Assembly (NCBI GenBank): GCA_964417925.1
Contig: CAYQJV010000025.1
Location: 1-22,587, forward strand
DNA from: CAYQJV01 sp964417925
GTDB taxonomy: Bacteria; Hydrothermota; Tepidihabitantia; B3-TA06; CAYQJV01
Direction of reading: 5' to 3'
DNA: 22,587 nt
A program made the position numbers and the translations under genes. Each line of letters begins with the position of its first letter. The first letter of the stretch is position 1. The notes below the pieces were generated by a model. The model was not told the origin of the DNA. It saw nothing but the letters and a program-made list of their open reading frames with translations, and did no database searches. Below are positions 14,837 through 22,565 of this stretch, piece after piece.

Positions 14837-15369
14837 GAGGATTGATTTTTTTAGGGTTGTTTTCATTGTTATATGGATGGGTAGTGAGCGATGGTCCTCA
14901 GCTTGAGTTATTTCCGAAGGTGGTGGATACAGGTGATAATACGGTGGTGGTAATTTGGGAGGATAGTCGGAATGGAAGTTTTGATATATTTGCCCAGAAG
15001 ATAGATACCGAGACAGGGAGCAAGTTATGGGATAATAATGGGGTGGCTGTATCAAATCCTCGTGGATTAGACCAGCAAGGACATCGTTTGAATTCTACTG
15101 TGATTGGAGATGGTTCCGGGGGGGTAATTTGTGCATGGATAAACCATGCTGAGCGTAAGGTATATGCACAGAGGATAAATAGCAATGGAGAAATTCCTTA
15201 TGGAACGAACTGGTATGCAAATAATACAAAGGGTGTTCCTATCTACACCTCCTATGACCTGCAGACACCTGCTTTATGTGAGGATGGTAATGGTGGTGCA
15301 GTGTTTGTATGGGTGGTTATTGACAAAGGAGAGATTTTTAATAACATTTTAAAAAGGAGGATGATATGA
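14833..15369 (+). CDS. Array gene B2: truncated secreted repeat protein with fused tail
   Basis: A 178-residue protein with a signal peptide (MRGLIFLGLFSLLYG), the repeat VVVIWEDSRNGSFDIFAQKI and TSYDLQTPALCEDGNGGAV, homologous to the first third of B3. It is cut immediately after VFVWV (base 15315). The last 17 residues, VIDKGEIFNNILKRRMI, are translated from the promoter and ribosome-binding site of A3. The break point differs from that of B1, but the phase and the ATGA overlap are the same. It starts in an ATGA overlap with A2, behind AAAGGAGG. It is truncated relative to B3 (477 residues) and may be non-functional. Confidence 0.75.
   Translation: MRGLIFLGLFSLLYGWVVSDGPQLELFPKVVDTGDNTVVVIWEDSRNGSFDIFAQKIDTETGSKLWDNNGVAVSNPRGLDQQGHRLNSTVIGDGSGGVICAWINHAERKVYAQRINSNGEIPYGTNWYANNTKGVPIYTSYDLQTPALCEDGNGGAVFVWVVIDKGEIFNNILKRRMI
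15320..15347 (+). promoter_or_regulatory. Promoter of A3 inside the end of B2
   Basis: TTGACA (15320-15325), 16 bases, TAACAT (15342-15347), then 18 bases with AAAAAGGAGG before ATG 15366. From the spacer onward it is almost the same as the A2 promoter, and it starts five bases after the end of B-family homology. Confidence 0.6.
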
Positions 15370-16988
15370 GAGTGATTTTATTATGTTTGAGTCTTTTTAG
15401 TGGATGGAGAGAAGGTGGAGTGCCAGTGGTGGAGAAACCTGGGGCACAGGTGATAGAGGATGTGGAGCCTTATATAGATGGTGGTGTTGCAGTGTTGTGG
15501 AGGGATTCGGAGGAGAGGGATTTATATGTGCAGGTGTTGGATAGTTTGGGGAACAGGGTATTTGAGGAGGGTGGGGTAGTGGTTGCGAGGACCGAGGGGA
15601 GTGATTTTGAGGGGGACATGGTGGTGGATTCTTTGGGGAATTTGATAGTGGTGTGGGTGAATTGCACTTATAATGGTGGGGAGGAGTATGACATTTATGC
15701 GAGTAAGATAAGCAGAGATGGGGAGCGTGTTTGGGGTGATGAGGGGGTTGGTGTGTGTGTAGGGATAGATGGAGACCAGAGGAGACCCCATCTTTGCATA
15801 TCAGGGGATGGGGTGTATGTGGTGTGGGAGGATTATGAAAGGGAGTATGATGTATATCTTCAGAGGTTGACTTTAGATGGTTCAATATGCTGGCAATCTG
15901 GGGGAATTCCGGTGGATAGGGTGGATAAGGATGATGGGTTATGCAGTATTATTCCTTCTGATAATGGCTCTTGTATTTTAATCTGGGCTACAGCCAAATG
16001 GGGGGAGGAGGATACTATTTCGCTTCAAAAGATAGATTCCAATGGAGCAAAGTTGTGGGGAGATGGTGTATATGTGAGTGGGATGACACCACAGAATCCT
16101 TCTCTTTTCAGGGTTGGGGTTCCTGCGGTAAAGACAAAGGATGGGGTAGTATTTTTTTACAAGAGGGATGAAAAGCTTTATGCTCAATTAGTGAATGAGG
16201 ATGGTGAATTTCTTTGGGCTGATACCGGGGTGGTGATAACAGATACACTGATTGATGGGATGGCATATTCTGAGGAGGGGGAGGATGGGATATATGTGAT
16301 GTATTGGAGAGATTATCCAGAGTATATGTATTTTGTGAATTTAGTTACGCTTTCTGGAGAGGTTAGGTTTGGAAATGGGAGGTTGGTGTGGGAACAACCT
16401 GGTTATTCTTGGGGGAGGGTTAAGGTAACAAAGGCGGAGCCTTTATTTTTTGATATAGGGAGTAATGGGATAATGGTGTTTGAGAGTTATGAGCATGACA
16501 GTTTATATCCTTATGAGGCTTATATACAGAGGGTTAACAGTGAGGGGAGGTTATGGGATGAGGAGAAGATACTTACGGAGTATCCTATAGGAGAGTTTAT
16601 ACAGACGGAGAGGGTGATAGGATGGGGTGATAAAGGGATATTGGTTTGGACAGATAAGAGGGGAGGGGATAGTGATATATGGGCAGGAGTGATAGATACG
16701 AGTGGTGTTTGGTGGGAGGGGATTAAGGAGGGGAGGATAAAAGAGGGAAGGGTGGAATTGAGTTCTGTGGTGTTTGATAGGGAGGTTAAGATAAGGGTTA
16801 AGGGTGGGGGTTTGATAAGGGTGGAGGTGTATGATGTTACAGGTAGGTATGTGAGGGGATTAGAGGGGAGAGGGGAAGTTATCTGGGATGGGAGGGACTT
16901 TAAGGGTGTGAAGGTTTCTTCTGGGGTGTATTTTTTAAATATTTATAGTTCTGATGATTTTATAAGAAAGAAGGTTATAAGGAGGTGA
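15366..16988 (+). CDS. Array gene A3: secreted repeat protein with sorting domain
   Basis: A 540-residue intact A-family member. It shares the signal peptide region of A1 and A2 (about 63 bases), then diverges (VVEKPGAQVIEDVEP...), and returns to near-identity for 51 bases encoding PHLCISGDGVYVVWEDY. Repeats include VLWRDSEERDLYVQVLDSLG and LVWTDKRGGDSDIWAGVIDTS. The sorting domain ends the protein: IRVEVYDVTGRYVRGLEGRG, then VSSGVYFLNIYSS and RKKVIRR. The DNA that encodes the C-terminus is almost free of C on this strand. The start overlaps the B2 stop as ATGA. It is the least similar of the three A copies and probably exported like them. Confidence 0.85.
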   Translation: MRVILLCLSLFSGWREGGVPVVEKPGAQVIEDVEPYIDGGVAVLWRDSEERDLYVQVLDSLGNRVFEEGGVVVARTEGSDFEGDMVVDSLGNLIVVWVNCTYNGGEEYDIYASKISRDGERVWGDEGVGVCVGIDGDQRRPHLCISGDGVYVVWEDYEREYDVYLQRLTLDGSICWQSGGIPVDRVDKDDGLCSIIPSDNGSCILIWATAKWGEEDTISLQKIDSNGAKLWGDGVYVSGMTPQNPSLFRVGVPAVKTKDGVVFFYKRDEKLYAQLVNEDGEFLWADTGVVITDTLIDGMAYSEEGEDGIYVMYWRDYPEYMYFVNLVTLSGEVRFGNGRLVWEQPGYSWGRVKVTKAEPLFFDIGSNGIMVFESYEHDSLYPYEAYIQRVNSEGRLWDEEKILTEYPIGEFIQTERVIGWGDKGILVWTDKRGGDSDIWAGVIDTSGVWWEGIKEGRIKEGRVELSSVVFDREVKIRVKGGGLIRVEVYDVTGRYVRGLEGRGEVIWDGRDFKGVKVSSGVYFLNIYSSDDFIRKKVIRR

Positions 16989-16990
16989 GT

Positions 16991-18421
16991 ATGGAAGGAT
17001 TGATTATAGTATGTTTACTATGGGGTGAGGTTCAGGTGAGTGAGAGTAGTAATCTGGATTTGTTTCCGCATATTGTGTCTGTGGAAGGGAACTATATAGT
17101 GGAGTGGGAAGGGGTATCTGAGAGTGGTAGTTTTGAGATATATGTGAGGGCTTTGGATTCGGGTTGTAATCCTATTTCAACACCGTTAAAGGTTTCTGAG
17201 GGAGGAGCAGGGCATAGACTTAATGGCACCATAATTTCCAGTGGGGATGGTGCGATAGTTAGCTGGATAAACCATCAAAATAAGAAGGTTTATGCTATTA
17301 AGGTTAATTCTCAGGGTGATATTCATGAAGATTGGCAACCTCCTTATCATCATCCAGTGGAAGTTTACACCTCCTATGACCTACAGACACCTGCTTTATG
17401 TGAGGATGGTAATGGTGGTGCAGTGTTTGTATGGGTGACTTATAATAAAAGCACTAAAAAGTATTATTTAATCGCAACAAGATTAAATGCTTCGGGAGAG
17501 AACCCAAACCCTGAAATATGGCCCGATACGCTTCACACTTCCTCTTATACTCTTAAGATGCCTAGGATAAAGTATGCTGGAAATGATAAGGCAGTGGTTG
17601 CATGGGTGGAGGATGCTCATATCTCTTCTCAAACCAGCTGGGAGTTGAGGTATATTACTCTTAATATAGAGGATGGAAGCCACAGTGATGTTATTGTAGT
17701 GGATAGGGTCTGGGAAAAGGATGGTCCTTACTATAATAGAGGGGCAAGAAAAATAATGTCCTATGACTTGGTAGTGGATAAGGATGCTCATGATATATAC
17801 TTTGTATGGAACTATTGGTTTACTGTTAAAAATAACTGGAAAGAGAGAATATACTTTAAAAAGGTAGACTTAATATATTCTACTCACACAATGGAGCCTC
17901 CGGCCCCTTTGATTATAGTAGCACAGAATTCCCCTACTCCTTCTGACCCTCGGGACAGTAATTATATGGAGTTCTTTACGAAATTCAAATGGGCAAGGGT
18001 AGAAGGCAAAAATGGAATAGCGTATGTTACATATTCTGAAGGACTTACCTCCAAACAGATAAAAATAGCAAAGATTTATCCTTTAAGTGGAGTAGCATGG
18101 AATAAGGCAGTAAATGTTAATACAGCCTATTCTAACAATGTGAATCCGAAGATTTTCATAAATGAGGATGATTACCCCCTAGTTCTATGGACCAGCAACA
18201 AATGTATAAATTTTGATGAACCATGCAACCAACCGGAGGCAGTTTTGTGTGGTGCAAAGATAGACCCTAATAATGGAAATGTGCTGGAATTTCACCAGTT
18301 TTCATCTGACACCCAGGCATGGAGTTTTGATTTTGTTGTTGATGGAACGGATGTGATAGGCGTATGGAACGGGTTAAATGGAAATGATTGGAATATTTAT
18401 TTAAATAAAATAAGTTTTTAA
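16991..18421 (+). CDS. Array gene B3: full-length secreted repeat protein
   Basis: A 476-residue protein, the only complete B copy. I chose ATG 16991 because GGAGG (16981-16985) sits five bases upstream; the GTG at 16985 that overlaps the A3 stop has no ribosome-binding site. The signal peptide is short (MEGLIIVCLLWGEV). Repeats include SFEIYVRALDSG, ALCEDGNGGAVFVWV and PLVLWTSNK, in keeping with a beta-propeller. It lacks the C-terminal sorting domain of A and C, ending WNIYLNKISF, so it may stay periplasmic or be carried by another protein. Base composition changes inside the gene: strongly G-skewed to about 17150, ordinary afterwards. Confidence 0.8.
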   Translation: MEGLIIVCLLWGEVQVSESSNLDLFPHIVSVEGNYIVEWEGVSESGSFEIYVRALDSGCNPISTPLKVSEGGAGHRLNGTIISSGDGAIVSWINHQNKKVYAIKVNSQGDIHEDWQPPYHHPVEVYTSYDLQTPALCEDGNGGAVFVWVTYNKSTKKYYLIATRLNASGENPNPEIWPDTLHTSSYTLKMPRIKYAGNDKAVVAWVEDAHISSQTSWELRYITLNIEDGSHSDVIVVDRVWEKDGPYYNRGARKIMSYDLVVDKDAHDIYFVWNYWFTVKNNWKERIYFKKVDLIYSTHTMEPPAPLIIVAQNSPTPSDPRDSNYMEFFTKFKWARVEGKNGIAYVTYSEGLTSKQIKIAKIYPLSGVAWNKAVNVNTAYSNNVNPKIFINEDDYPLVLWTSNKCINFDEPCNQPEAVLCGAKIDPNNGNVLEFHQFSSDTQAWSFDFVVDGTDVIGVWNGLNGNDWNIYLNKISF

Positions 18422-18430
18422 GGGAGGTGA

Positions 18431-21400
18431 ATGATGAAAGAAATATTAATTATTCTTTCCTGCTTTATTTTTAATGTTCCTAAAGTGGATAAGGAGGTTT
18501 TCCCTATAATGACTTGGTATGCAAGATATGGTAAAGATTGGGTGCCTCAGTTCAAAGATAATTACGAAACTGAGAAGGTTCTGATTGATGCCCTTGGTGT
18601 TAATGTGGTAACAGAGCCATTACAACCCTTTAAAACAGATGACTCAAAAGGATGGAAGGATTTATTGAAGGAAACAAACATTGGATTTATTACCGCAGTA
18701 TGTGGAGAATGGGTATGGTATAATTATACCTTTGGATTAGAAGAAAAATATTATGACTGGCATACTGGATACGATAGTTTATGTTTATGGGACTATCTTG
18801 CAGATAAGTTTATAAAGGAAGATGTAAGAAAAATACAGCAGGAGAATCCAAACACCTTTTTTGCATTTAGGGTGGCTGATTGGGACCCATATTTCATGTG
18901 GGGAAGAAGAAAGTATATAACTGCTCATGGGATACAAAAACTGTGCCAAAAAGCCCATCTCTATGGAATTAAGACATGGATGTGGGGATTGTACAGTGAA
19001 GAGGAGGTTAATAACTTTCTTTCCATTGTTAAAGATATGGATATGGTATGTAAGGGGTGTTATCCATTTAGAAAGGATAACCCTAATAAAGATAGTACTC
19101 ACCAGGTGGGTGATACCATAGGGTCACAGAGACCCCTGGATGACTATATCTCTGCATTTAAAGAAGGAGGTCGGGCTATAAAAAAGATGGGGAGAAAATG
19201 GATAGCCAATTTGCAGAATGTAATAGAGTTCTGGAAAAAGAAAGACCATTATGACAAAAGAAGACCGAGTTATGAGGAGTTAAAGGCATCCACATATCTT
19301 GCAATATGCTATGGGGCAGATGGACTGGCTTATTATATGTATAGTCAGGTAAATCCATATTGGTATAATAGGGAAAACAAAGAGCATATTCCAGATACCA
19401 CAGAGTTTAATGGGGACCTCATTACCATCGGAACACTTGATACATACCGAAGACCTTATGGTCCTGAAGGATTTTTAGACTCTCTTGGATACCAGGGCTT
19501 TAATGATGCTCATAATTATAAGTATAATACTGCGGATAGTGCCTACTTCAATTTAATGCGAGTTCTTGCGGATTTCAATCCAATAGCCCTTTGCTTTGCA
19601 AAAATAGACTGGGATACCGCGTTCTTCTTTAAGGAGATTCCTGTAGGATCATGGATAAAAGAGATTGAAGGATATAAATCCAGGGAACAAACATCAGAAC
19701 TTCAATATGCTGAAGTAGGAGTTTTTAAAGATAATCACAGAGATTATCTTTTGATTGTTAATAGACATTGTCTTTCCTCAGATACATTTCTTATAACCGC
19801 GGTAATAGATAGCTCAAAATTATCTCACAAAGGGAAAAGGGGAATAACTCCCTATGTGGTGTATATGAAGGAGTTTAAATCAAAACCTCTCTATCGTGAA
19901 GGAAATTTTTTAAAGACATCAACAAGGTATTTACCCGGAGAGGGAAAACTCCTTGCAATTGTAAATGATTCCACTCCTCCTCCCAATAAACCATGGGGGG
20001 TATGGGCAATAATAATATTAGAACATAATGGCACAAAAGACACCGTATTCACCCCATGGGATAGACCAGACTGGCTGGATGAAATAGATAAGAATGACAC
20101 AGTTACTTATACCGTTAAAATTGCAGTGAGAGGAGAGCTGTTCAGACATGGTCCAAGGGCAAGGGATGTGGACTCTGTGGTTGTGGAGTTGTGGGATATT
20201 GAAGGGGCAGAACCTAAACTTGATACTACATGGAAGAGGGAAAAAGTTTATGAAAATTACGTGCCTGAGAGTGTAGAATGGGCTGATGATGAATGTTACC
20301 TCTTCACATACATTCCATCCCAAATCAATTCAAAGAAATTTGGGCATTCCTATAATGCATATATAAAAGTAAAAGCATACAATTCATTTGGTAGATTGAT
20401 AGATGAAAGAACCTTTCCCTTCACTCCCTGGTGGTTTATTCCAGGAAATACAAAACATACATGCCAGCGAAATGATATAGACCCTGATGGTAAATGGTAC
20501 ATTGCCTATACTGAAGAAGCAGAGGATACTACAGTGCATCTTTTCACCTTGGGAAACAATGAGACCCTCTATCCTGGTAAGTTTCCAACACTTGCAGTAA
20601 AAGGAGATACCATAGGAGTTGCATTTCTTTCAAAGAACTCAGATACCATATACTACACATATAAAACAGATACAGGATGGTCATCTCCATATCCACTTGT
20701 AAGTTCTTTGTCTTATTCTCTATCTGTTCCCAGAACATCTGTTTTCAATGATACTGTTTATCTTTCATATCAGGCAAAAATATCTGAAGGTTGTAGAGGT
20801 TTTGAAAATACATCCTCTAACAACATGGGAGTTTATCTTTTGAAGTTTCCTTTATTAAATCCTGAAAATGCAGTTGTCCAGGAGGTTTCAGCATGGTATG
20901 AGGATGTAGCAGATAATATAGATGCAAGGGGAGCAGGAATAGAGGTGGATGCCTTTGGAAATGTGTATATGGTATGGAGAGAAGATAGCTTGTTAAGATT
21001 TGGAGTTGTCTATCCTTCAGGTGAAACAAGGATATGCAATGTAGAACCTGAGATAGACCTATGGGAAAGTGTATGTATGGCTTCTCCTGGTGGAGGAAAG
21101 CATGGATTTGTTCCTGGTATACTTTATGTGTTGAACAACAATCTTGTGCTTTCTCTGTTTAATACAGCAGATACCACAGAGATTTTAAGAGATACCATTT
21201 ACCAGGGTGGTGATTTGAGAAGTGCTAAAATGGTTGGAGGAGGAGTGGTTGTTGATGATGGGGGTAATATAAAATTTTTAAGATGGGATGCAGTGGAGAA
21301 TACAGCTGTAGATGCAGGAGATTTAACATCTACATGTGCATCCTCATATCCATCCATTGATGCAGTTTCCTATGTTTTGGGGAATGAAATACACAGAGAT

Positions 21401-22249
21401 TATTATATAATCTGGACAGAAGAGATTACAGGTGCTTCATTTCTTCCTGATTCATTGATGCAAGATACTGTTTATATAGTTGCAACCGATATTTTAAATT
21501 ACTCTTCTTTGGATCATTCAGGAATACTGCCTTATGTTTATATAAGAGGAGGACTGAGTAATCCCTCGCTGTTTGCAAGATACAGAGATACATTTATGGT
21601 TTATGGAGATGAAATTTACGAGCGAGTTGATATAGGATATGATAGCCTATGTTATATCGTTCCTTCATCTTCTGGTAAAACGAGATTGTTTTTTGAATTT
21701 TACACACCTGATACAGATTATGCAGTTTGTGAAGTTTCCATGGAGTTGAATTCACAGCATGTGGATGACTTTGTTATTATTTCAGGGGAGCCTGTGAGGT
21801 ATGAATTATGGATTTCTGACAGTACTGCAGAGGACACACTAAGAATTACCTTAAAGAAAACACAGGGAAGTTATATACCACTTTCAAGATTAATTGTTGA
21901 AGCATTTGAAAGAAAGGAATCCTGTGTATCCTCTTTTAAGAGATTTTCTGCAGTTAAGAAGGATATGGAGAAATTGAGTTTTTCGTTTACTGTAAGAAAC
22001 AGCCTTGGATTTGGTGATGTGTTATTAAGTTATACCTTACCATGCAGATGCAGGATAAAGATAAATGTATACGATGTATGTGGTAGACTTATAAGGACTC
22101 TTAAAGATGGCTATTCGGTTCCTGGAGAGTATACTTTGAAATGGAATTTGAAGGATGAGAATGGTATAAGAGTTTCACAAGGAGTTTATTTCATAATATT
22201 TGAGGCAGGAAGATATAGAAGTGTAGAAAAGATAGTGATAGTGAAATGA
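18431..22249 (+). CDS. Large secreted protein with barrel-like N-terminus, repeats and sorting domain
   Basis: A 1272-residue exported protein. After a signal peptide (KEILIILSCFIFNV), the first ~420 residues look like a TIM-barrel, glycosidase-like domain: PIMTWYARYG, ALGVNVVTEP, AFRVADWDPY, GIKTWMWGLYSEEE, ASTYLAICYGADGLAYYMYS. This is inference; I could not identify a family or a catalytic pair. A beta-sandwich-like region follows (about 515-680), then repeats similar to those of A and B (GNVYMVWREDS, DYYIIWTEE). The last 90 residues are a FlgD-like sorting domain (INVYDVCGRLIRTLKDG, WNLKDENGIRVSQGVYFII, basic end). AGGGAGGTGA precedes two adjacent ATGs; 18434 is equally possible. It follows B3 by nine bases and may be the enzyme that the array proteins work with. 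Confidence 0.78.
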   Translation: MMKEILIILSCFIFNVPKVDKEVFPIMTWYARYGKDWVPQFKDNYETEKVLIDALGVNVVTEPLQPFKTDDSKGWKDLLKETNIGFITAVCGEWVWYNYTFGLEEKYYDWHTGYDSLCLWDYLADKFIKEDVRKIQQENPNTFFAFRVADWDPYFMWGRRKYITAHGIQKLCQKAHLYGIKTWMWGLYSEEEVNNFLSIVKDMDMVCKGCYPFRKDNPNKDSTHQVGDTIGSQRPLDDYISAFKEGGRAIKKMGRKWIANLQNVIEFWKKKDHYDKRRPSYEELKASTYLAICYGADGLAYYMYSQVNPYWYNRENKEHIPDTTEFNGDLITIGTLDTYRRPYGPEGFLDSLGYQGFNDAHNYKYNTADSAYFNLMRVLADFNPIALCFAKIDWDTAFFFKEIPVGSWIKEIEGYKSREQTSELQYAEVGVFKDNHRDYLLIVNRHCLSSDTFLITAVIDSSKLSHKGKRGITPYVVYMKEFKSKPLYREGNFLKTSTRYLPGEGKLLAIVNDSTPPPNKPWGVWAIIILEHNGTKDTVFTPWDRPDWLDEIDKNDTVTYTVKIAVRGELFRHGPRARDVDSVVVELWDIEGAEPKLDTTWKREKVYENYVPESVEWADDECYLFTYIPSQINSKKFGHSYNAYIKVKAYNSFGRLIDERTFPFTPWWFIPGNTKHTCQRNDIDPDGKWYIAYTEEAEDTTVHLFTLGNNETLYPGKFPTLAVKGDTIGVAFLSKNSDTIYYTYKTDTGWSSPYPLVSSLSYSLSVPRTSVFNDTVYLSYQAKISEGCRGFENTSSNNMGVYLLKFPLLNPENAVVQEVSAWYEDVADNIDARGAGIEVDAFGNVYMVWREDSLLRFGVVYPSGETRICNVEPEIDLWESVCMASPGGGKHGFVPGILYVLNNNLVLSLFNTADTTEILRDTIYQGGDLRSAKMVGGGVVVDDGGNIKFLRWDAVENTAVDAGDLTSTCASSYPSIDAVSYVLGNEIHRDYYIIWTEEITGASFLPDSLMQDTVYIVATDILNYSSLDHSGILPYVYIRGGLSNPSLFARYRDTFMVYGDEIYERVDIGYDSLCYIVPSSSGKTRLFFEFYTPDTDYAVCEVSMELNSQHVDDFVIISGEPVRYELWISDSTAEDTLRITLKKTQGSYIPLSRLIVEAFERKESCVSSFKRFSAVKKDMEKLSFSFTVRNSLGFGDVLLSYTLPCRCRIKINVYDVCGRLIRTLKDGYSVPGEYTLKWNLKDENGIRVSQGVYFIIFEAGRYRSVEKIVIVK

Positions 22250-22265
22250 TAGATTAAAATTTAAT

Positions 22266-22293
22266 TTGACAAATTCCCCAAAAGGCTTACAAT
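22266..22293 (+). promoter_or_regulatory. Promoter of the cold-shock gene
   Basis: TTGACA (22266-22271), 16 bases, TACAAT (22288-22293). Transcription would start near 22300, giving a leader of about 46 bases with a strong AAGGAGG (22331-22337). Confidence 0.7.
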
Positions 22294-22304
22294 TATAAAG
22301 CCTT
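22282..22304. promoter_or_regulatory. Inverted repeat around the cold-shock -10 box
   Basis: AAGGCTT (22282-22288) and AAGCCTT (22298-22304) form perfect seven-base arms around nine bases. The -10 box lies across the left arm and loop. This is the position of a repressor operator; alternatively the right arm begins the mRNA. Confidence 0.45.
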
Positions 22305-22345
22305 GACCGTTTGGTTAGTTTTAGGCTGGAAAGGAGGTTAGAATT

Positions 22346-22552
22346 ATGCCAACCGGTAAGGTTAAATGGTTCAATAACAAGAAGGGTTACGGTTTTATAG
22401 AAATGGATGACGGTTCCGGAGATATATTTGTGCATTATACAGATATAGCAGGTGATGGTTTTAAGTCTTTAAATGAAGGTGAAGAGGTTGAATTTGAAAT
22501 AGCAGAAACAGATAAGGGTAAGAAAGCAGTTAATGTAGTGAAGAAAACATAA
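22346..22552 (+). CDS. cspA: Cold-shock domain protein
   Basis: A 68-residue single-domain cold-shock protein that binds single-stranded nucleic acid and acts as an RNA chaperone in the cytoplasm. It has GKVKWFNNKKGYGFI with RNP-1 (KGYGFI, residues 13-18) and RNP-2 (DIFVHY, 26-31), and the usual EVEFEI...GKKAVNV end. Its length is normal. Start is ATG 22346, nine bases after AAGGAGG. It is monocistronic, with its own promoter and an inverted repeat at the -10 box, and is followed by a GC-rich palindrome. In a thermophile these proteins are general RNA chaperones as much as cold-response factors. Confidence 0.97.
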   Translation: MPTGKVKWFNNKKGYGFIEMDDGSGDIFVHYTDIAGDGFKSLNEGEEVEFEIAETDKGKKAVNVVKKT

Positions 22553-22565
22553 TACCGTGTACCCT

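Larger units (their letters stand above)
10855..18421 (+). repeat. Three-unit tandem array of A and B genes
   Basis: The order A1-B1-A2-B2-A3-B3 comes from duplication of one A-B unit. A1 10855-11346 matches A2 13136-13627 with a constant offset of 2281 bases and about 97% identity. Shorter shared blocks are 51 bases at 11296-11346 and 15786-15836 (A2 copy 13577-13627, one mismatch) and 72 bases at 15244-15315 and 17366-17437 (one mismatch). Junctions B1/A2 (about 13065) and B2/A3 (about 15315) are inside B genes. Confidence 0.85.

Noticed and set aside
10855..15840. A CRISPR-like set of regularly spaced repeats.
   Set aside because: The repeats are long, few and coding, with kilobase spacing; no cas genes are present.
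16985..16990. GTG 16985 as the start of B3, overlapping the A3 stop as GTGA.
   Set aside because: GGAGG overlaps that codon, whereas ATG 16991 is placed correctly five bases after it.
10855..18421. A diversity-generating retroelement or polymorphic toxin system as the explanation for the variable array.
   Set aside because: There is no reverse transcriptase, no template repeat with adenine-biased changes, and no toxin or immunity-like gene. Tandem duplication with conversion is enough.
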